62,987 bases of DNA from a virus. Positions 1-5,845 of this stretch are shown here, piece after piece. The position numbers and the translations under genes were made by a program. The notes beneath the pieces were generated by a model that ran no database searches, had not been told where the DNA came from, and saw only the letters and a program-made list of their open reading frames with translations. Within the stretch, counting starts at the first letter, position 1, and each line of letters begins with the position of its first letter. Location of the stretch: IMG/VR virus record IMGVR_UViG_3300025671_000063, positions 1 to 62,987 of that record. One strand, written 5' to 3'.

Positions 1-47
1 GTGAATGCATAGCTAGTAAGAATAAAAGTTTCAGTCTTCTTGTCCAT
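1..47 (-). CDS. Start of a minus-strand gene cut by the left edge
   Basis: An ATG read on the minus strand from position 47 opens a frame (MDKKTETFILTSYAF) that runs off the window. Only 15 residues are visible, so no function can be assigned. It lies in the same direction as the other small genes of the left block and would be the next gene of that block. The upstream stretch shows no Shine-Dalgarno sequence, which is normal for Bacteroidota. It could also be a chance open frame. Confidence 0.35.
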   Translation of the reverse strand, partial: MDKKTETFILTSYAF

Positions 48-200
48 ATGTTTGAAAGATCCCCAGCAGCCTCTCGTCAGAGGTGCCAGTTCCGCTCCTA
101 ACGGCTTTGTTGTTGCCCGAGTACGTGGTAGAGTTTCTTGTCTCTACTCTTCTCGTTATACGCTGTCGTTTGTTCGTCAACGGTGACAAAGGGCGAAGTG

Positions 201-244
201 AAGTATGAAGAGGAATCGAACCTCTTTGTTAACCATTCATACTT
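201..244 (-). other. Compact tRNA-like hairpin (acceptor-like stem plus T-arm)
   Basis: Read on the minus strand, an 8-bp stem (AAGTATGA at 244-237 with TCATACTT at 208-201) encloses an 11-nt segment containing TGGTTAA, as in D-loops, and a perfect T-arm: AGAGG, loop TTCGATT, CCTCT (225-209). Loop and closing pair match the tRNA T-loop consensus TTCRANN. There is no room for an anticodon arm, so it is not a complete tRNA. It may be a tRNA remnant, a tRNA mimic, or chance. A 62-codon GTG frame also crosses this stretch, but I do not consider that frame a gene. Confidence 0.45.
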
Positions 245-252
245 GAGTGTGC

Positions 253-333
253 TTACTTGGTTACGTGATATGCAAACAAGAAACACAAGGCCTTTAAAGT
301 GAAGTACATCACTCCTGCTATTGTTGGTGTCAT
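253..333 (-). CDS. Possible 26-aa membrane peptide
   Basis: A short minus-strand frame starts at the ATG whose CAT lies at 331-333 and ends at TAA (255-253). It encodes MTPTIAGVMYFTLKALCFLF followed by AYHVTK, a single hydrophobic segment with a basic end. It is included because its start lies inside the same 16-base sequence that overlaps the start of the 70-aa gene at 560, suggesting a shared expression signal. The function is unknown. A peptide this small could be fortuitous, so confidence is low. Confidence 0.35.
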   Translation of the reverse strand: MTPTIAGVMYFTLKALCFLFAYHVTK

Positions 334-345
334 GTGTAATACAAT
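330..345 (-). repeat. 16-bp direct repeat at a start codon, copy 1
   Basis: TCATGTGTAATACAAT occurs here and again at 557-572. On the minus strand it reads ATTGTATTACACATGA, so its ATG is the putative start of the 26-aa frame. The second copy has the same relation to the 70-aa gene. Identical sequence directly upstream of two starts suggests a duplicated promoter or translation signal. Confidence 0.6.
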
Positions 346-347
346 CA

Positions 348-560
348 TTAGTTACGTTCGAAAGTGAATACGATATTCTGAAGGATAGTAAGGTCCTTGT
401 CTGTCAAGCTTGTATGTTGAGACTGGTAGTCTAACCAATTCAAAGCTTCGTGCCTCGTTGCGAAGTTGTTGTCAATGAAGTTGGCTATCATCCATGAGCG
501 TGTGTCGTGGTCTTGCAAGTAAGCAAGATGTTTGATGATATGAAGAATGAAGTCCATCAT
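348..560 (-). CDS. Small conserved-looking hypothetical protein, 70 aa
   Basis: This minus-strand gene starts at 560 (a second ATG lies at 557) and encodes 70 residues. The composition looks genuinely protein-like: alternating hydrophobic and charged residues, probably helical (MDFILHIIKHLAYLQDHD at the N-terminus). I do not recognise a family. A terminator lies upstream (608-650), so it needs its own promoter, and the repeated ATTGTATTACAC element overlapping its start is the candidate. By position it belongs to the early, leftward block of the phage. No membrane segment or nucleotide-binding motif is visible. Confidence 0.6.
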   Translation of the reverse strand: MMDFILHIIKHLAYLQDHDTRSWMIANFIDNNFATRHEALNWLDYQSQHTSLTDKDLTILQNIVFTFERN

Positions 561-572
561 GTGTAATACAAT
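557..572 (-). repeat. 16-bp direct repeat at a start codon, copy 2
   Basis: This is an exact copy of 330-345. Read on the minus strand it precedes and includes the first ATG of the 70-aa gene. It lies just downstream of the minus-strand terminator, which fits a role as an independent promoter or leader. Confidence 0.6.
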
Positions 573-607
573 TGAATGTCAATGAATTGATAGCTAAGTG
601 GAAAGAG

Positions 608-650
608 ATAAAAAGTGTGGAGAGTGGCTATCACCTCACTCTCACACACT
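608..650 (-). terminator. Intrinsic terminator on the minus strand
   Basis: Read on the minus strand, AGTGTGTGAGAGTG (650-637) pairs with CACTCTCCACACT (626-614), giving 13 base pairs with one bulged T around a 10-nt loop. The stem runs directly into TTTTTAT. It lies 31 bases beyond the stop of the 54-aa gene and would end that transcript before the 70-aa gene. On the plus strand the stem is not followed by T residues, so it is directional. Confidence 0.75.
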
Positions 651-680
651 AGCCAATACCTCTTGCCCTCGGCAGACCGC

Positions 681-845
681 TTACGCGGCCGCCTCGTCCT
701 CTTGGGCTTTGAGGATGAGGTCGTACAGAGGTGTGCCCTTCCTGACGAAGCGTGGCTTAGGCACAGTGCCATCGGCATTCAGCTTGGTAGGTTCGGCGAC
801 AAGGTACTCCCCGGAAGGAGTAAGTTGGAAATCAGAAAAGTGCAT
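681..845 (-). CDS. Small hypothetical protein, 54 aa, first gene of the leftward block
   Basis: An ATG on the minus strand at 845 begins a 54-residue protein (MHFSDFQLTPSGEYLVAEPT at the start, acidic/alanine-rich at the end), stopping at TAA 683-681. The smooth amino-acid composition and the strong terminator about 30 bases downstream argue that it is real. It is the first leftward gene after the divergent control region. I recognise no family. The longer plus-strand frames crossing this interval are its shadows. Likely an early protein, by position only. Confidence 0.65.
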   Translation of the reverse strand: MHFSDFQLTPSGEYLVAEPTKLNADGTVPKPRFVRKGTPLYDLILKAQEDEAAA

Positions 846-947
846 AATGGTGGCGTGGGTTTGACGCCGTTAGATAGTAGGGGTCTTGTTTGGTGTAGGT
901 TCACGCTCTCAAAAATTTTATCCCAAAAATTTTTTTATCTTAGTAGT
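846..947. promoter_or_regulatory. Divergent control region between leftward and rightward blocks
   Basis: This gap separates the minus-strand block (start 845) from the plus-strand late block (start 948). It contains a small hairpin (GGCGT 852-856 with ACGCC 864-868, loop GGGTTTG) in the leader of the leftward gene. It also has two A/T tracts (AAAAATTTTAT and AAAAATTTTTTTAT, about 911-938). The rightward start is preceded by TATCTTAG (936-943), one base off the TAnnTTTG -7 element of Bacteroidota. No clear -33 TTTG box is correctly spaced, so promoter positions are inferred from context. Confidence 0.5.
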
Positions 948-1076
948 ATGAAAACCACAAGCACTTTTACTCCTAAAGACAAAGTCAATCGACCTGGAAT
1001 CCATGCTAAGACTAAGACGTCTAAAAACAAAAAGTCTAAGCTGTACAAGAAAGCGTACAGGGGTCAAGGCAGGTAG
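948..1076 (+). CDS. Short basic protein, 42 aa, conserved type in Bacteroidota phages
   Basis: An ATG at 948 gives 42 residues with many Lys, Arg and Ser. Key segments are PKDKVNRPGIHAKTKTSKNK in the middle and a YRGQGR C-terminus. I recall short proteins ending in an AKTKxSKxKxSK...YRGQG pattern beside structural genes in Bacteroidota phages, so this looks conserved though functionally unknown. The frame extends upstream without a stop, but that part overlaps the divergent promoter region and the opposite gene, so 948 is preferred. It may bind nucleic acid because of its charge; that is inference. Confidence 0.7.
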   Translation: MKTTSTFTPKDKVNRPGIHAKTKTSKNKKSKLYKKAYRGQGR

Positions 1077-1096
1077 GGTCACAACCTTAACCTGCA

Positions 1097-1405
1097 ATGA
1101 AACTTGATGACGACACAAACTTTGGTATTAATATTAAATGGCTAATTCAAATTGTTGGGGGAGTCGGGGGAGCTGTGTGGATATACTTCACAATAATGCA
1201 AGCTATCTCTAGCCTTGAGATAGAAACCCTGCGGCACAATCAAGAGATTGAATTGAATTCTGAGTTCAGAGTCAAGTGGCCAAGAGGAGAGATGGGCAGC
1301 CTCCCAGACGATGCTGAGCAGAACCTCAGGTTAAATCACCTAGAAAGAGATGTAGAACATCTACAAATTTTAGTTGATGAACTACGTCAGAAGAATTGCG
1401 ATTGA
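1097..1405 (+). CDS. Membrane-anchored coiled-coil protein, 102 aa (lysis accessory candidate)
   Basis: After a short polar N-terminus there is one hydrophobic segment at about residues 13-36 (IKWLIQIVGGVGGAVWIYFT). A Glu/Leu/His-rich helical region ending in a coiled coil follows (about 74-100). A single membrane helix plus coiled coil fits a small holin- or spanin-like accessory protein. The next coding gene is a cell-wall amidase, which supports a lysis role. I do not recognise a named family. The stop lies just before the promoter of the structured RNA. An unrelated scaffold role in the membrane cannot be excluded. Confidence 0.7.
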   Translation: MKLDDDTNFGINIKWLIQIVGGVGGAVWIYFTIMQAISSLEIETLRHNQEIELNSEFRVKWPRGEMGSLPDDAEQNLRLNHLERDVEHLQILVDELRQKNCD

Positions 1406-1406
1406 C

Positions 1407-1415
1407 TATATTTGC
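1407..1415 (+). promoter_or_regulatory. Promoter -7 element TATATTTGC before the structured RNA
   Basis: TATATTTGC fits the Bacteroidota -7 consensus TAnnTTTG. The same nine bases recur at 2099-2107 and 38923-38931, both just upstream of genes. Here no coding start follows until 1657, so transcription beginning near 1421 would produce a leader or independent RNA. No good -33 TTTG is seen at the usual distance. Confidence 0.6.
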
Positions 1416-1420
1416 ATCTA

Positions 1421-1650
1421 GAAACCTCAAAGGAGACCGGCCCTGAGGTAACCAGGAAGGGCCTAGACATCGGGTTTTAGTAGGGTACTACCATAGGTAT
1501 CTGAAAGTCGTCCCCGGTAGTTTCGAAAAGTGCGATGGTATAAAACTCGGGTGGGAACAAGGCTATAGGCTGAAAGAAATGCCCCCACGTAGGCTAAACA
1601 CGGCGAGCGGAAATCCATCGTTAGACACGAAAACTGAGGGGGAAAATTGT
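1421..1650 (+). ncRNA. Structured untranslated RNA with 5' pseudoknot upstream of the amidase
   Basis: This gap has high local structure. An H-type pseudoknot is formed by CCTCA (1425-1429) with TGAGG (1444-1448), and GGCCC (1439-1443) with GGGCC (1459-1463), with no base between the two stems. A hairpin GTAG/CTAC follows (1480-1491). Three nested helices then close a domain: CGATGG/CCATCG (1533-1538, 1615-1620), CTCG/CGAG (1546-1549, 1604-1607) and GTGGG/CCCAC (1551-1555, 1584-1588). A promoter-like TATATTTGC lies 10 bases before the pseudoknot. It could be a cis-acting leader of the amidase gene or a separate phage RNA. I match it to no named family. Confidence 0.6.
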
Positions 1651-1656
1651 ATAGTT

Positions 1657-2088
1657 ATGAGAGAAATTAACCGCATTATCATTCATTGCTCAGCTACCCC
1701 GGAGGGTAGACATGTAACTGCTGCTACTATTCGTGATTGGCATATGAGAAAAGGCTGGTCAGATATCGGGTATCATTATGTTATTGATATTGAGGGATGT
1801 ATAGAAGCTGGGAGACCGATAGACAAAATAGGGGCCCATACTAAAGGTCACAACAAAGACTCTATCGGGATATGTTACATTGGGGGAGTAGCCAAAGAAA
1901 AGAATGAGAAAGGTCAGTGGGTAGCTAAAGACACTATGACTGATCAGCAAGAGCATGCTATGCGTGAGCTCATCTACTCTCTGCGTATGGTGGCAGACAA
2001 GCAACTCTCAATACACGGACACAACGAATTCGCAAACAAGGCTTGCCCCTCCTTCAAAGTGTCTGAAAAATTCAAAGACATACTATAA
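1657..2088 (+). CDS. N-acetylmuramoyl-L-alanine amidase, T7-lysozyme type (endolysin)
   Basis: This peptidoglycan amidase of the Amidase_2/PGRP fold cleaves between the glycan and the peptide stem to lyse the host. From the ATG at 1657 it has 143 residues, close to T7 lysozyme. Zinc ligands are visible as H10 (IIIHCSATP), H122 (HGHNEF) and C130 (KACPSF), with the catalytic-type K128; the last three carry the same numbers as in T7 lysozyme. The GYHYVI motif (39-44) is also typical. An in-frame ATG at 1579 would add 26 residues inside the structured RNA, so the later start is chosen. There is no signal peptide, so export depends on a holin. Confidence 0.9.
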   Translation: MREINRIIIHCSATPEGRHVTAATIRDWHMRKGWSDIGYHYVIDIEGCIEAGRPIDKIGAHTKGHNKDSIGICYIGGVAKEKNEKGQWVAKDTMTDQQEHAMRELIYSLRMVADKQLSIHGHNEFANKACPSFKVSEKFKDIL

Positions 2089-2098
2089 GTATTTTCTT

Positions 2099-2107
2099 TA
2101 TATTTGC
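2099..2107 (+). promoter_or_regulatory. Promoter -7 element TATATTTGC before the GroES-like gene
   Basis: TATATTTGC lies 15 bases upstream of the ATG at 2123, identical to the elements at 1407 and 38923. The position implies a very short leader of roughly ten bases. No matching -33 TTTG is evident. Confidence 0.6.
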
Positions 2108-2122
2108 CATAAACCAAGCATT

Positions 2123-2392
2123 ATGGCATTTAACTTTCATCCTACCCGTGATTGGGTAGTGCTCCCAATACGAGAGCAAAAAGAAAAGAGCGGTATCCTC
2201 CTAGCCGGAGGTGCAGAACGTAGTCTGCGTAGCAATATCCTAGAGGTAGTAGCTGCTGGTCCTAGTTGTGAAAACATCAAGAAAGGGGACACAGTAATGG
2301 TACACCCCACAACCGAAGGTCTAGTGATCGAGGTTGATGGGGAAAACTACGTTATGGTCAATGAATTCCAAATCTGCGGTAAGTTTTATTGA
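2123..2392 (+). CDS. GroES-like co-chaperonin (Cpn10 fold)
   Basis: The 89-residue protein follows the GroES pattern: an N-terminal strand (HPTRDWVVLPI, where GroES has RPLHDRVIV), a mobile loop with a hydrophobic tripeptide (KSGILLAGG, ILL at 25-27), then LEVVAAGP, KKGDTVMVHP, and a C-terminal strand ending YVMVNEFQICGKF. Phage co-chaperonins such as T4 gp31 replace host GroES on GroEL so that the capsid protein folds. No GroEL is visible here, so a host chaperonin would be the partner. A start far upstream in the same frame overlaps the amidase and is rejected, because a promoter sits directly before this ATG. The stop overlaps the next start (TGATG). Confidence 0.85.
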   Translation: MAFNFHPTRDWVVLPIREQKEKSGILLAGGAERSLRSNILEVVAAGPSCENIKKGDTVMVHPTTEGLVIEVDGENYVMVNEFQICGKFY

Positions 2393-2637
2393 TGACTGGT
2401 ACCGTCACCATACCGCTGAAAGACTTCGACGAATTACGAGAAGCAAAATCCAAAGCAGACGAGTCTCAGGTAAAATTAACTCGTGCTGCAAAGGAGCTAG
2501 AAGTATTTCTATCCTTCCTTGTTACAAGAGAAAACCTGCAGGAATACGTAGACGAATTCAACAGACAGTCTCAAAGATCCACCATCTCCGTCATAGACGG
2601 GAGAGCAAAGATTGCATTCAATGACCCGAAGAATTAA
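2392..2637 (+). CDS. Small hypothetical protein with helical core, 81 aa
   Basis: It starts at the ATG overlapping the co-chaperonin stop (TGATG), indicating translational coupling. The N-terminus VTIPLKDFDELREAKSK resembles the short strand-turn-helix seen in many small phage proteins with coiled-coil middles. Residues 25-60 are Lys/Glu-rich and probably helical. No catalytic motif is seen. The 3' end overlaps the next gene by 17 bases. The function is unknown; it is probably cotranscribed with the co-chaperonin and DNA-binding genes. Confidence 0.65.
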   Translation: MTGTVTIPLKDFDELREAKSKADESQVKLTRAAKELEVFLSFLVTRENLQEYVDEFNRQSQRSTISVIDGRAKIAFNDPKN

Positions 2638-2935
2638 AATACAACCCAACACCACGTATCAGTTCCTACAAGTATTCAATGGGATACTTGAGCTAACAGA
2701 CAAAGAGCTAGAAGTACTCTCCTTGTTCATAGACAACAGCAGTACTGTAGACCTATGCTCCATAGACAACAAAAAGGTTGTAGCTGAGAAGCTGAACATA
2801 GATAACCCGAACACGCTCAATATCTATGTCAAACGGCTCAAAGACAAAGGAGCCATCACAAAGACCAAAGATGGGTATAAAACAAGTAAATTACTTGAGC
2901 GTAATAAACAAGTCATCATAGAAATCAATTCATAA
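2621..2935 (+). CDS. Winged-helix-like protein, probable DNA-binding regulator, 104 aa
   Basis: From the ATG at 2621 the protein has 104 residues. The segment LTDKELEVLSLFIDNSS, then VAEKLNIDNPNTLNIYVKRL and KDKGAITKTKDGYKTSKLL, matches the layout of a helix-turn-helix plus wing (MarR/GntR-like): recognition helix near the NIYVKRLKDKG stretch, followed by a beta wing. Such proteins in phages regulate transcription or initiate packaging or replication. The start overlaps the previous gene, and the stop shares one base with the next ATG. The call rests on pattern only, with no named family. Confidence 0.55.
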   Translation: MTRRIKIQPNTTYQFLQVFNGILELTDKELEVLSLFIDNSSTVDLCSIDNKKVVAEKLNIDNPNTLNIYVKRLKDKGAITKTKDGYKTSKLLERNKQVIIEINS

Positions 2936-3270
2936 TGCCTTCTATATACAAAATGGTGAAAGGCTTCGTCAAAGAAGCTGTAGAGTATGCCAAGCAAGGA
3001 GCCCCTCACGTAACTGCCAAGCAATACGAGGATAGACTCAAAGCATGTTATAGCTGTGAGCATCTCAAAAAGGATGTAGAAAGATGCGGTCTATGCGGGT
3101 GTTTGATAGAGCACAAAGCAAAGTGGGCTACGTCTAACTGTCCAGATGACCCCAAGAGATGGGAGAAGATTAAAGTGGGGTCAGGGGGAAAGAAAATAAA
3201 ACTCAATGGACGAAAGAATAATTCTACAGAAGCTGGCGACGAAGTACGATCTCCCGATACAGAAGATTGA
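2935..3270 (+). CDS. Zinc-ribbon protein of unknown function, 111 aa
   Basis: The cysteines are arranged as CYSC at 38-41 and CGLCGC at 51-56, with C69 in SNCPDDPKRW, the signature of a small zinc ribbon. I recall CxxC...CxxCGC...CPxxKW proteins as common accessory genes in Bacteroidota phages and glycosylation loci. Function there is not established; nucleic-acid or protein binding is plausible. The N-terminus is a basic amphipathic helix. Start and stop overlap both neighbours; the last 65 bases overlap the HU/IHF-like gene in another frame, an unusually long overlap. Confidence 0.65.
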   Translation: MPSIYKMVKGFVKEAVEYAKQGAPHVTAKQYEDRLKACYSCEHLKKDVERCGLCGCLIEHKAKWATSNCPDDPKRWEKIKVGSGGKKIKLNGRKNNSTEAGDEVRSPDTED

Positions 3271-3421
3271 GGAAGCAGTGTACTATCAATTCAAGTACGT
3301 ATCACAAATAATAAAGTCAGGGACATTCGAGTCAATACGACTCCCGTACCTCGGTAAATTCCATGTACTCCCCGGGAGACTTAAGCACTTGAATAATGCG
3401 AGAGCTAATAACTGTAAGTAA
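3206..3421 (+). CDS. Short HU/IHF-like DNA-binding protein, 71 aa
   Basis: Residues 12-50 follow the HU/IHF dimer-core pattern: helices (IQKIEEAVYYQFKYVSQII), then a strand and turn (ESIRLPYLGKFHVLPGRL) equivalent to the GFGxFxVxxR region. At 71 aa it is shorter than HU (about 90), and the DNA-gripping arm appears reduced. IHF-like subunits near the terminase genes are a recurrent feature of crAss-like phages. A role bending DNA for packaging or at promoters is likely but inferred. Its 5' end overlaps the zinc-ribbon gene by 65 bases and its 3' end overlaps the next gene by 26. Confidence 0.65.
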   Translation: MDERIILQKLATKYDLPIQKIEEAVYYQFKYVSQIIKSGTFESIRLPYLGKFHVLPGRLKHLNNARANNCK

Positions 3422-3893
3422 CAACGTAGTAGTACCCTCCCCGTACGCTATCACCATCAGTGAATTCAAGGTACTGAAGAGCAATGAGCTTGGGGCTGTA
3501 TACTTCTTTGCAGACCACAACTCCCCCTACGCTGTCTACGACGAAGACGAAAGGGAGGAGAAGATAGGGCAAGATCTAAAGATTAAGTTCACAGCTAAAG
3601 TGAGAGCGGGTATAGATAAATATAGGGAACTATCTGAGACTCACGCAGTTAAACTATTAAAAGCAGCCCGCATATCAGTTAACAAACTTGAGCACTACTT
3701 CAAAGGTATGGACCTTACACTGCTAGATGACCACGGTAAACCTGTATACTCAGCCAAAGACTTGATCATGAATCTAGAGAAGATGGGGAAAGTAGTACAG
3801 GGTCTAGAAGACCTCGAAGAGATAGTCAAGAAGCAACAATCTAAAGGCAACCCAAATCGTGGTGGGGTAGTAACTAACAAGTACTCACAGTAA
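3396..3893 (+). CDS. Probable small terminase subunit or packaging accessory, 165 aa
   Basis: It lies directly before the large terminase, whose ATG overlaps its stop. The N-terminal third contains FFADHNSPYAVYDEDEREEK, a motif I recall from proteins at this position in Bacteroidota phages. The rest is helical with coiled-coil propensity (about 60-150) and a polar tail. Small terminases recognise packaging sites and are usually helical oligomers of this size, so position and shape support the call. No clear helix-turn-helix is seen, so the identification remains tentative. Confidence 0.5.
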   Translation: MRELITVSNNVVVPSPYAITISEFKVLKSNELGAVYFFADHNSPYAVYDEDEREEKIGQDLKIKFTAKVRAGIDKYRELSETHAVKLLKAARISVNKLEHYFKGMDLTLLDDHGKPVYSAKDLIMNLEKMGKVVQGLEDLEEIVKKQQSKGNPNRGGVVTNKYSQ

Positions 3894-5845
3894 TGTTCAA
3901 GGACAGTCATAAATACTCCCCTGCAGCAGAAACATACTTAGAGAGAGGATTCTACACGGACTCCCTACCTGGGACTAAGGAGTATTATGACTATTGGGAT
4001 GAGCAGAAGCAACGCTGCTTGACTGGGTATCTGGACATTACAGGGTTCCATTACTTCTACTTAAACTTCTGCCCTATCGACAGAGTCATAGACGAGCTGC
4101 TCCCTGACGGGAGTAACATAGCAAGGAGAGACCGTACGTTCCCTGCATTCTATGATGGGGACTACGAGTACTTCCATGCAATAGATAGATGCCGGAAAGA
4201 AAACAAACATATGATAGTGCTCAAGGCACGTCGTAAAGGTTTCTCGTACAAGGCTGGGGCTATGCTAGCACGGAACTACTTCTTAATGCGTAACTCCAAG
4301 AACTACGTATTTGCTAGTCAAAAAGAATACCTCATCGGGGACGGGCTTCTGTCCAAGGCATGGGACTTCCTGTCCTTCATAGATGACAACACAGCTTGGA
4401 CACAGCCCAGACTAAGGGACAGAGAAATGCACAAGCAGTCAGGGTACAAGAAGAATGTAAACGGGGCAGACGTAGAGCTCGGGATGAAGTCACAGATCAT
4501 TGGGGTGTCCCTGAAGGACAACCCTGATAAGGTACGTGGTAAAGCAGGGGACCTCATCTTCTTCGAGGAAGCGGGATCATTTGGGGGATTGCTTAAAGCA
4601 TGGGAAGTAGCTATGCCTACTATGCGTCAGGGCTCCAAGACTCTTGGGACCATGATAGCATTCGGTACTGGGGGTGAGGAAGGGGTAGGGTTTGACGGTA
4701 TGGAAGAACTGTTTTATCACCCTGACTCCTACGACTGCATGGCATTTGATAACGAGTGGGACGCAGGTGCCATGGGAACCAAGTGTGGGTACTTCGTCCC
4801 TATATATCAAAACCTAGATGGATTTATAGACGATGACGGTAATTCGCAGATACAAGAAGCTAAAGAGCACGAAGAGATACAGCGTGAAAAGAAAAAGGGT
4901 GCCAATGACCCAAAGGCTCTTGACCAGTATACAGCAGAGCATCCGTTCACTCCGCAAGAAGCAACGCTGCAAGTAACAGCTAATCTCTTCGACGTCACCT
5001 CACTCAAAGAACAGTACAACAAAGTAAAAGCTCATGACTTGCACAAAGAGGGAACAGCCGGAGTACTGTATTACAACAAGGACAAGAAAATAGCATTTCG
5101 CCCATCTCAAGAAGTCACTCCAGTCCTTAAGTTCCCGCACAGGAAAGGAGATAAAACAGAAGGGGCTGTAGTCATGTACGAAGCACCGTACTCTACTAAA
5201 GAAGGGGAAGTCCCACACAATCTGTACTTTGTGTGCCATGACCCATACGCACAGGAAAAGTCTGGGTCTAACGAGTCACTTGGAGCTGCCTTTGTAATGA
5301 AGCGCCCAAACAACGTATCTAAACCTGATGACATAATTGTAGCTAGCTATGTCGGACGCCCGAAGACACAAGATGAGTACAACCGTAATCTATTTATGCT
5401 CGCGGAGTACTACAACGCCAAGATCGGATTCGAAAACGATCGTGGTGAGCTCATTGCTTACGCGAAGAGATATCGCAAACTTCATAAGTTACAGGAGGAG
5501 TTTGAGATGCTGGATAAGAAAGAACTCAAATCCAGGAACGTACGACGACAGTACGGAATGCATATGACCGAGCAACGTAAGAGGCAAGGTGAGCTATATA
5601 TAAGAGACTGGCTGATTACCCCTCGCCACACAGACGAGGACGGAAAGACAACACTTAACCTACACAGAATATACGATACTGCTCTTTTGCAGGAACTAAT
5701 TAAGTTCAATCATAAAGGAAACTTCGACCGTGTTATGGCACTAATGGTAGGGATGTACCATACCAGAGAGCTATATAATAAAGAGGTCGTGGAAATCCTT
5801 AAGGATGGGGCTGCAGATGAGTGGTTTGATCGTATATATCAATAA
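3893..5845 (+). CDS. terL: Terminase large subunit (ATPase and nuclease)
   Basis: The 650-residue motor packages DNA into proheads and cuts concatemers. The ATPase has a Walker A-type KARRKGFS starting at K111. Walker B is GDLIFFEEAGS, with acidic pair E225/E226. A coupling-like motif (GTMIAFGTGG) comes further on. The RNase H-like nuclease domain has FVCHDPYAQ with D450, and a later acidic segment IGFENDRGE near 510-520. Length and motif order are those of Bacteroidota-phage terminases. It begins the head module and is followed 11 bases later by the portal gene. The assignment is secure at family level. Confidence 0.93.
   Translation: MFKDSHKYSPAAETYLERGFYTDSLPGTKEYYDYWDEQKQRCLTGYLDITGFHYFYLNFCPIDRVIDELLPDGSNIARRDRTFPAFYDGDYEYFHAIDRCRKENKHMIVLKARRKGFSYKAGAMLARNYFLMRNSKNYVFASQKEYLIGDGLLSKAWDFLSFIDDNTAWTQPRLRDREMHKQSGYKKNVNGADVELGMKSQIIGVSLKDNPDKVRGKAGDLIFFEEAGSFGGLLKAWEVAMPTMRQGSKTLGTMIAFGTGGEEGVGFDGMEELFYHPDSYDCMAFDNEWDAGAMGTKCGYFVPIYQNLDGFIDDDGNSQIQEAKEHEEIQREKKKGANDPKALDQYTAEHPFTPQEATLQVTANLFDVTSLKEQYNKVKAHDLHKEGTAGVLYYNKDKKIAFRPSQEVTPVLKFPHRKGDKTEGAVVMYEAPYSTKEGEVPHNLYFVCHDPYAQEKSGSNESLGAAFVMKRPNNVSKPDDIIVASYVGRPKTQDEYNRNLFMLAEYYNAKIGFENDRGELIAYAKRYRKLHKLQEEFEMLDKKELKSRNVRRQYGMHMTEQRKRQGELYIRDWLITPRHTDEDGKTTLNLHRIYDTALLQELIKFNHKGNFDRVMALMVGMYHTRELYNKEVVEILKDGAADEWFDRIYQ

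Noticed and set aside
201-244. Full tRNA gene
   Set aside because: No anticodon arm or D-stem, and the acceptor-like stem starts with A rather than the usual G.
98-286. 62-aa minus-strand GTG frame
   Set aside because: GTG start, odd composition, and it runs through the tRNA-like hairpin and overlaps the 26-aa frame.
615-1076. 153-aa plus-strand protein
   Set aside because: Its first two thirds overlap the leftward 54-aa gene and the divergent control region; only the last 42 residues from 948 look like a protein.
1421-1650. RNase P RNA-like resemblance (GGGAACAAGGCTATAG and GTAGGCT)
   Set aside because: The fragments recall bacterial RNase P RNA, but the universally conserved 3' parts (ACAGAA, the CCCGGCTTA end) and the long P-helices are missing, and the length is too short.
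1421-1650. Group I or group II intron
   Set aside because: No catalytic core (P7-type pairing or domain V) and no interrupted exon are visible.
1955-2122. N-terminal extension of the co-chaperonin
   Set aside because: It overlaps the amidase gene and lies upstream of the TATATTTGC promoter; Cpn10 length fits the ATG at 2123.
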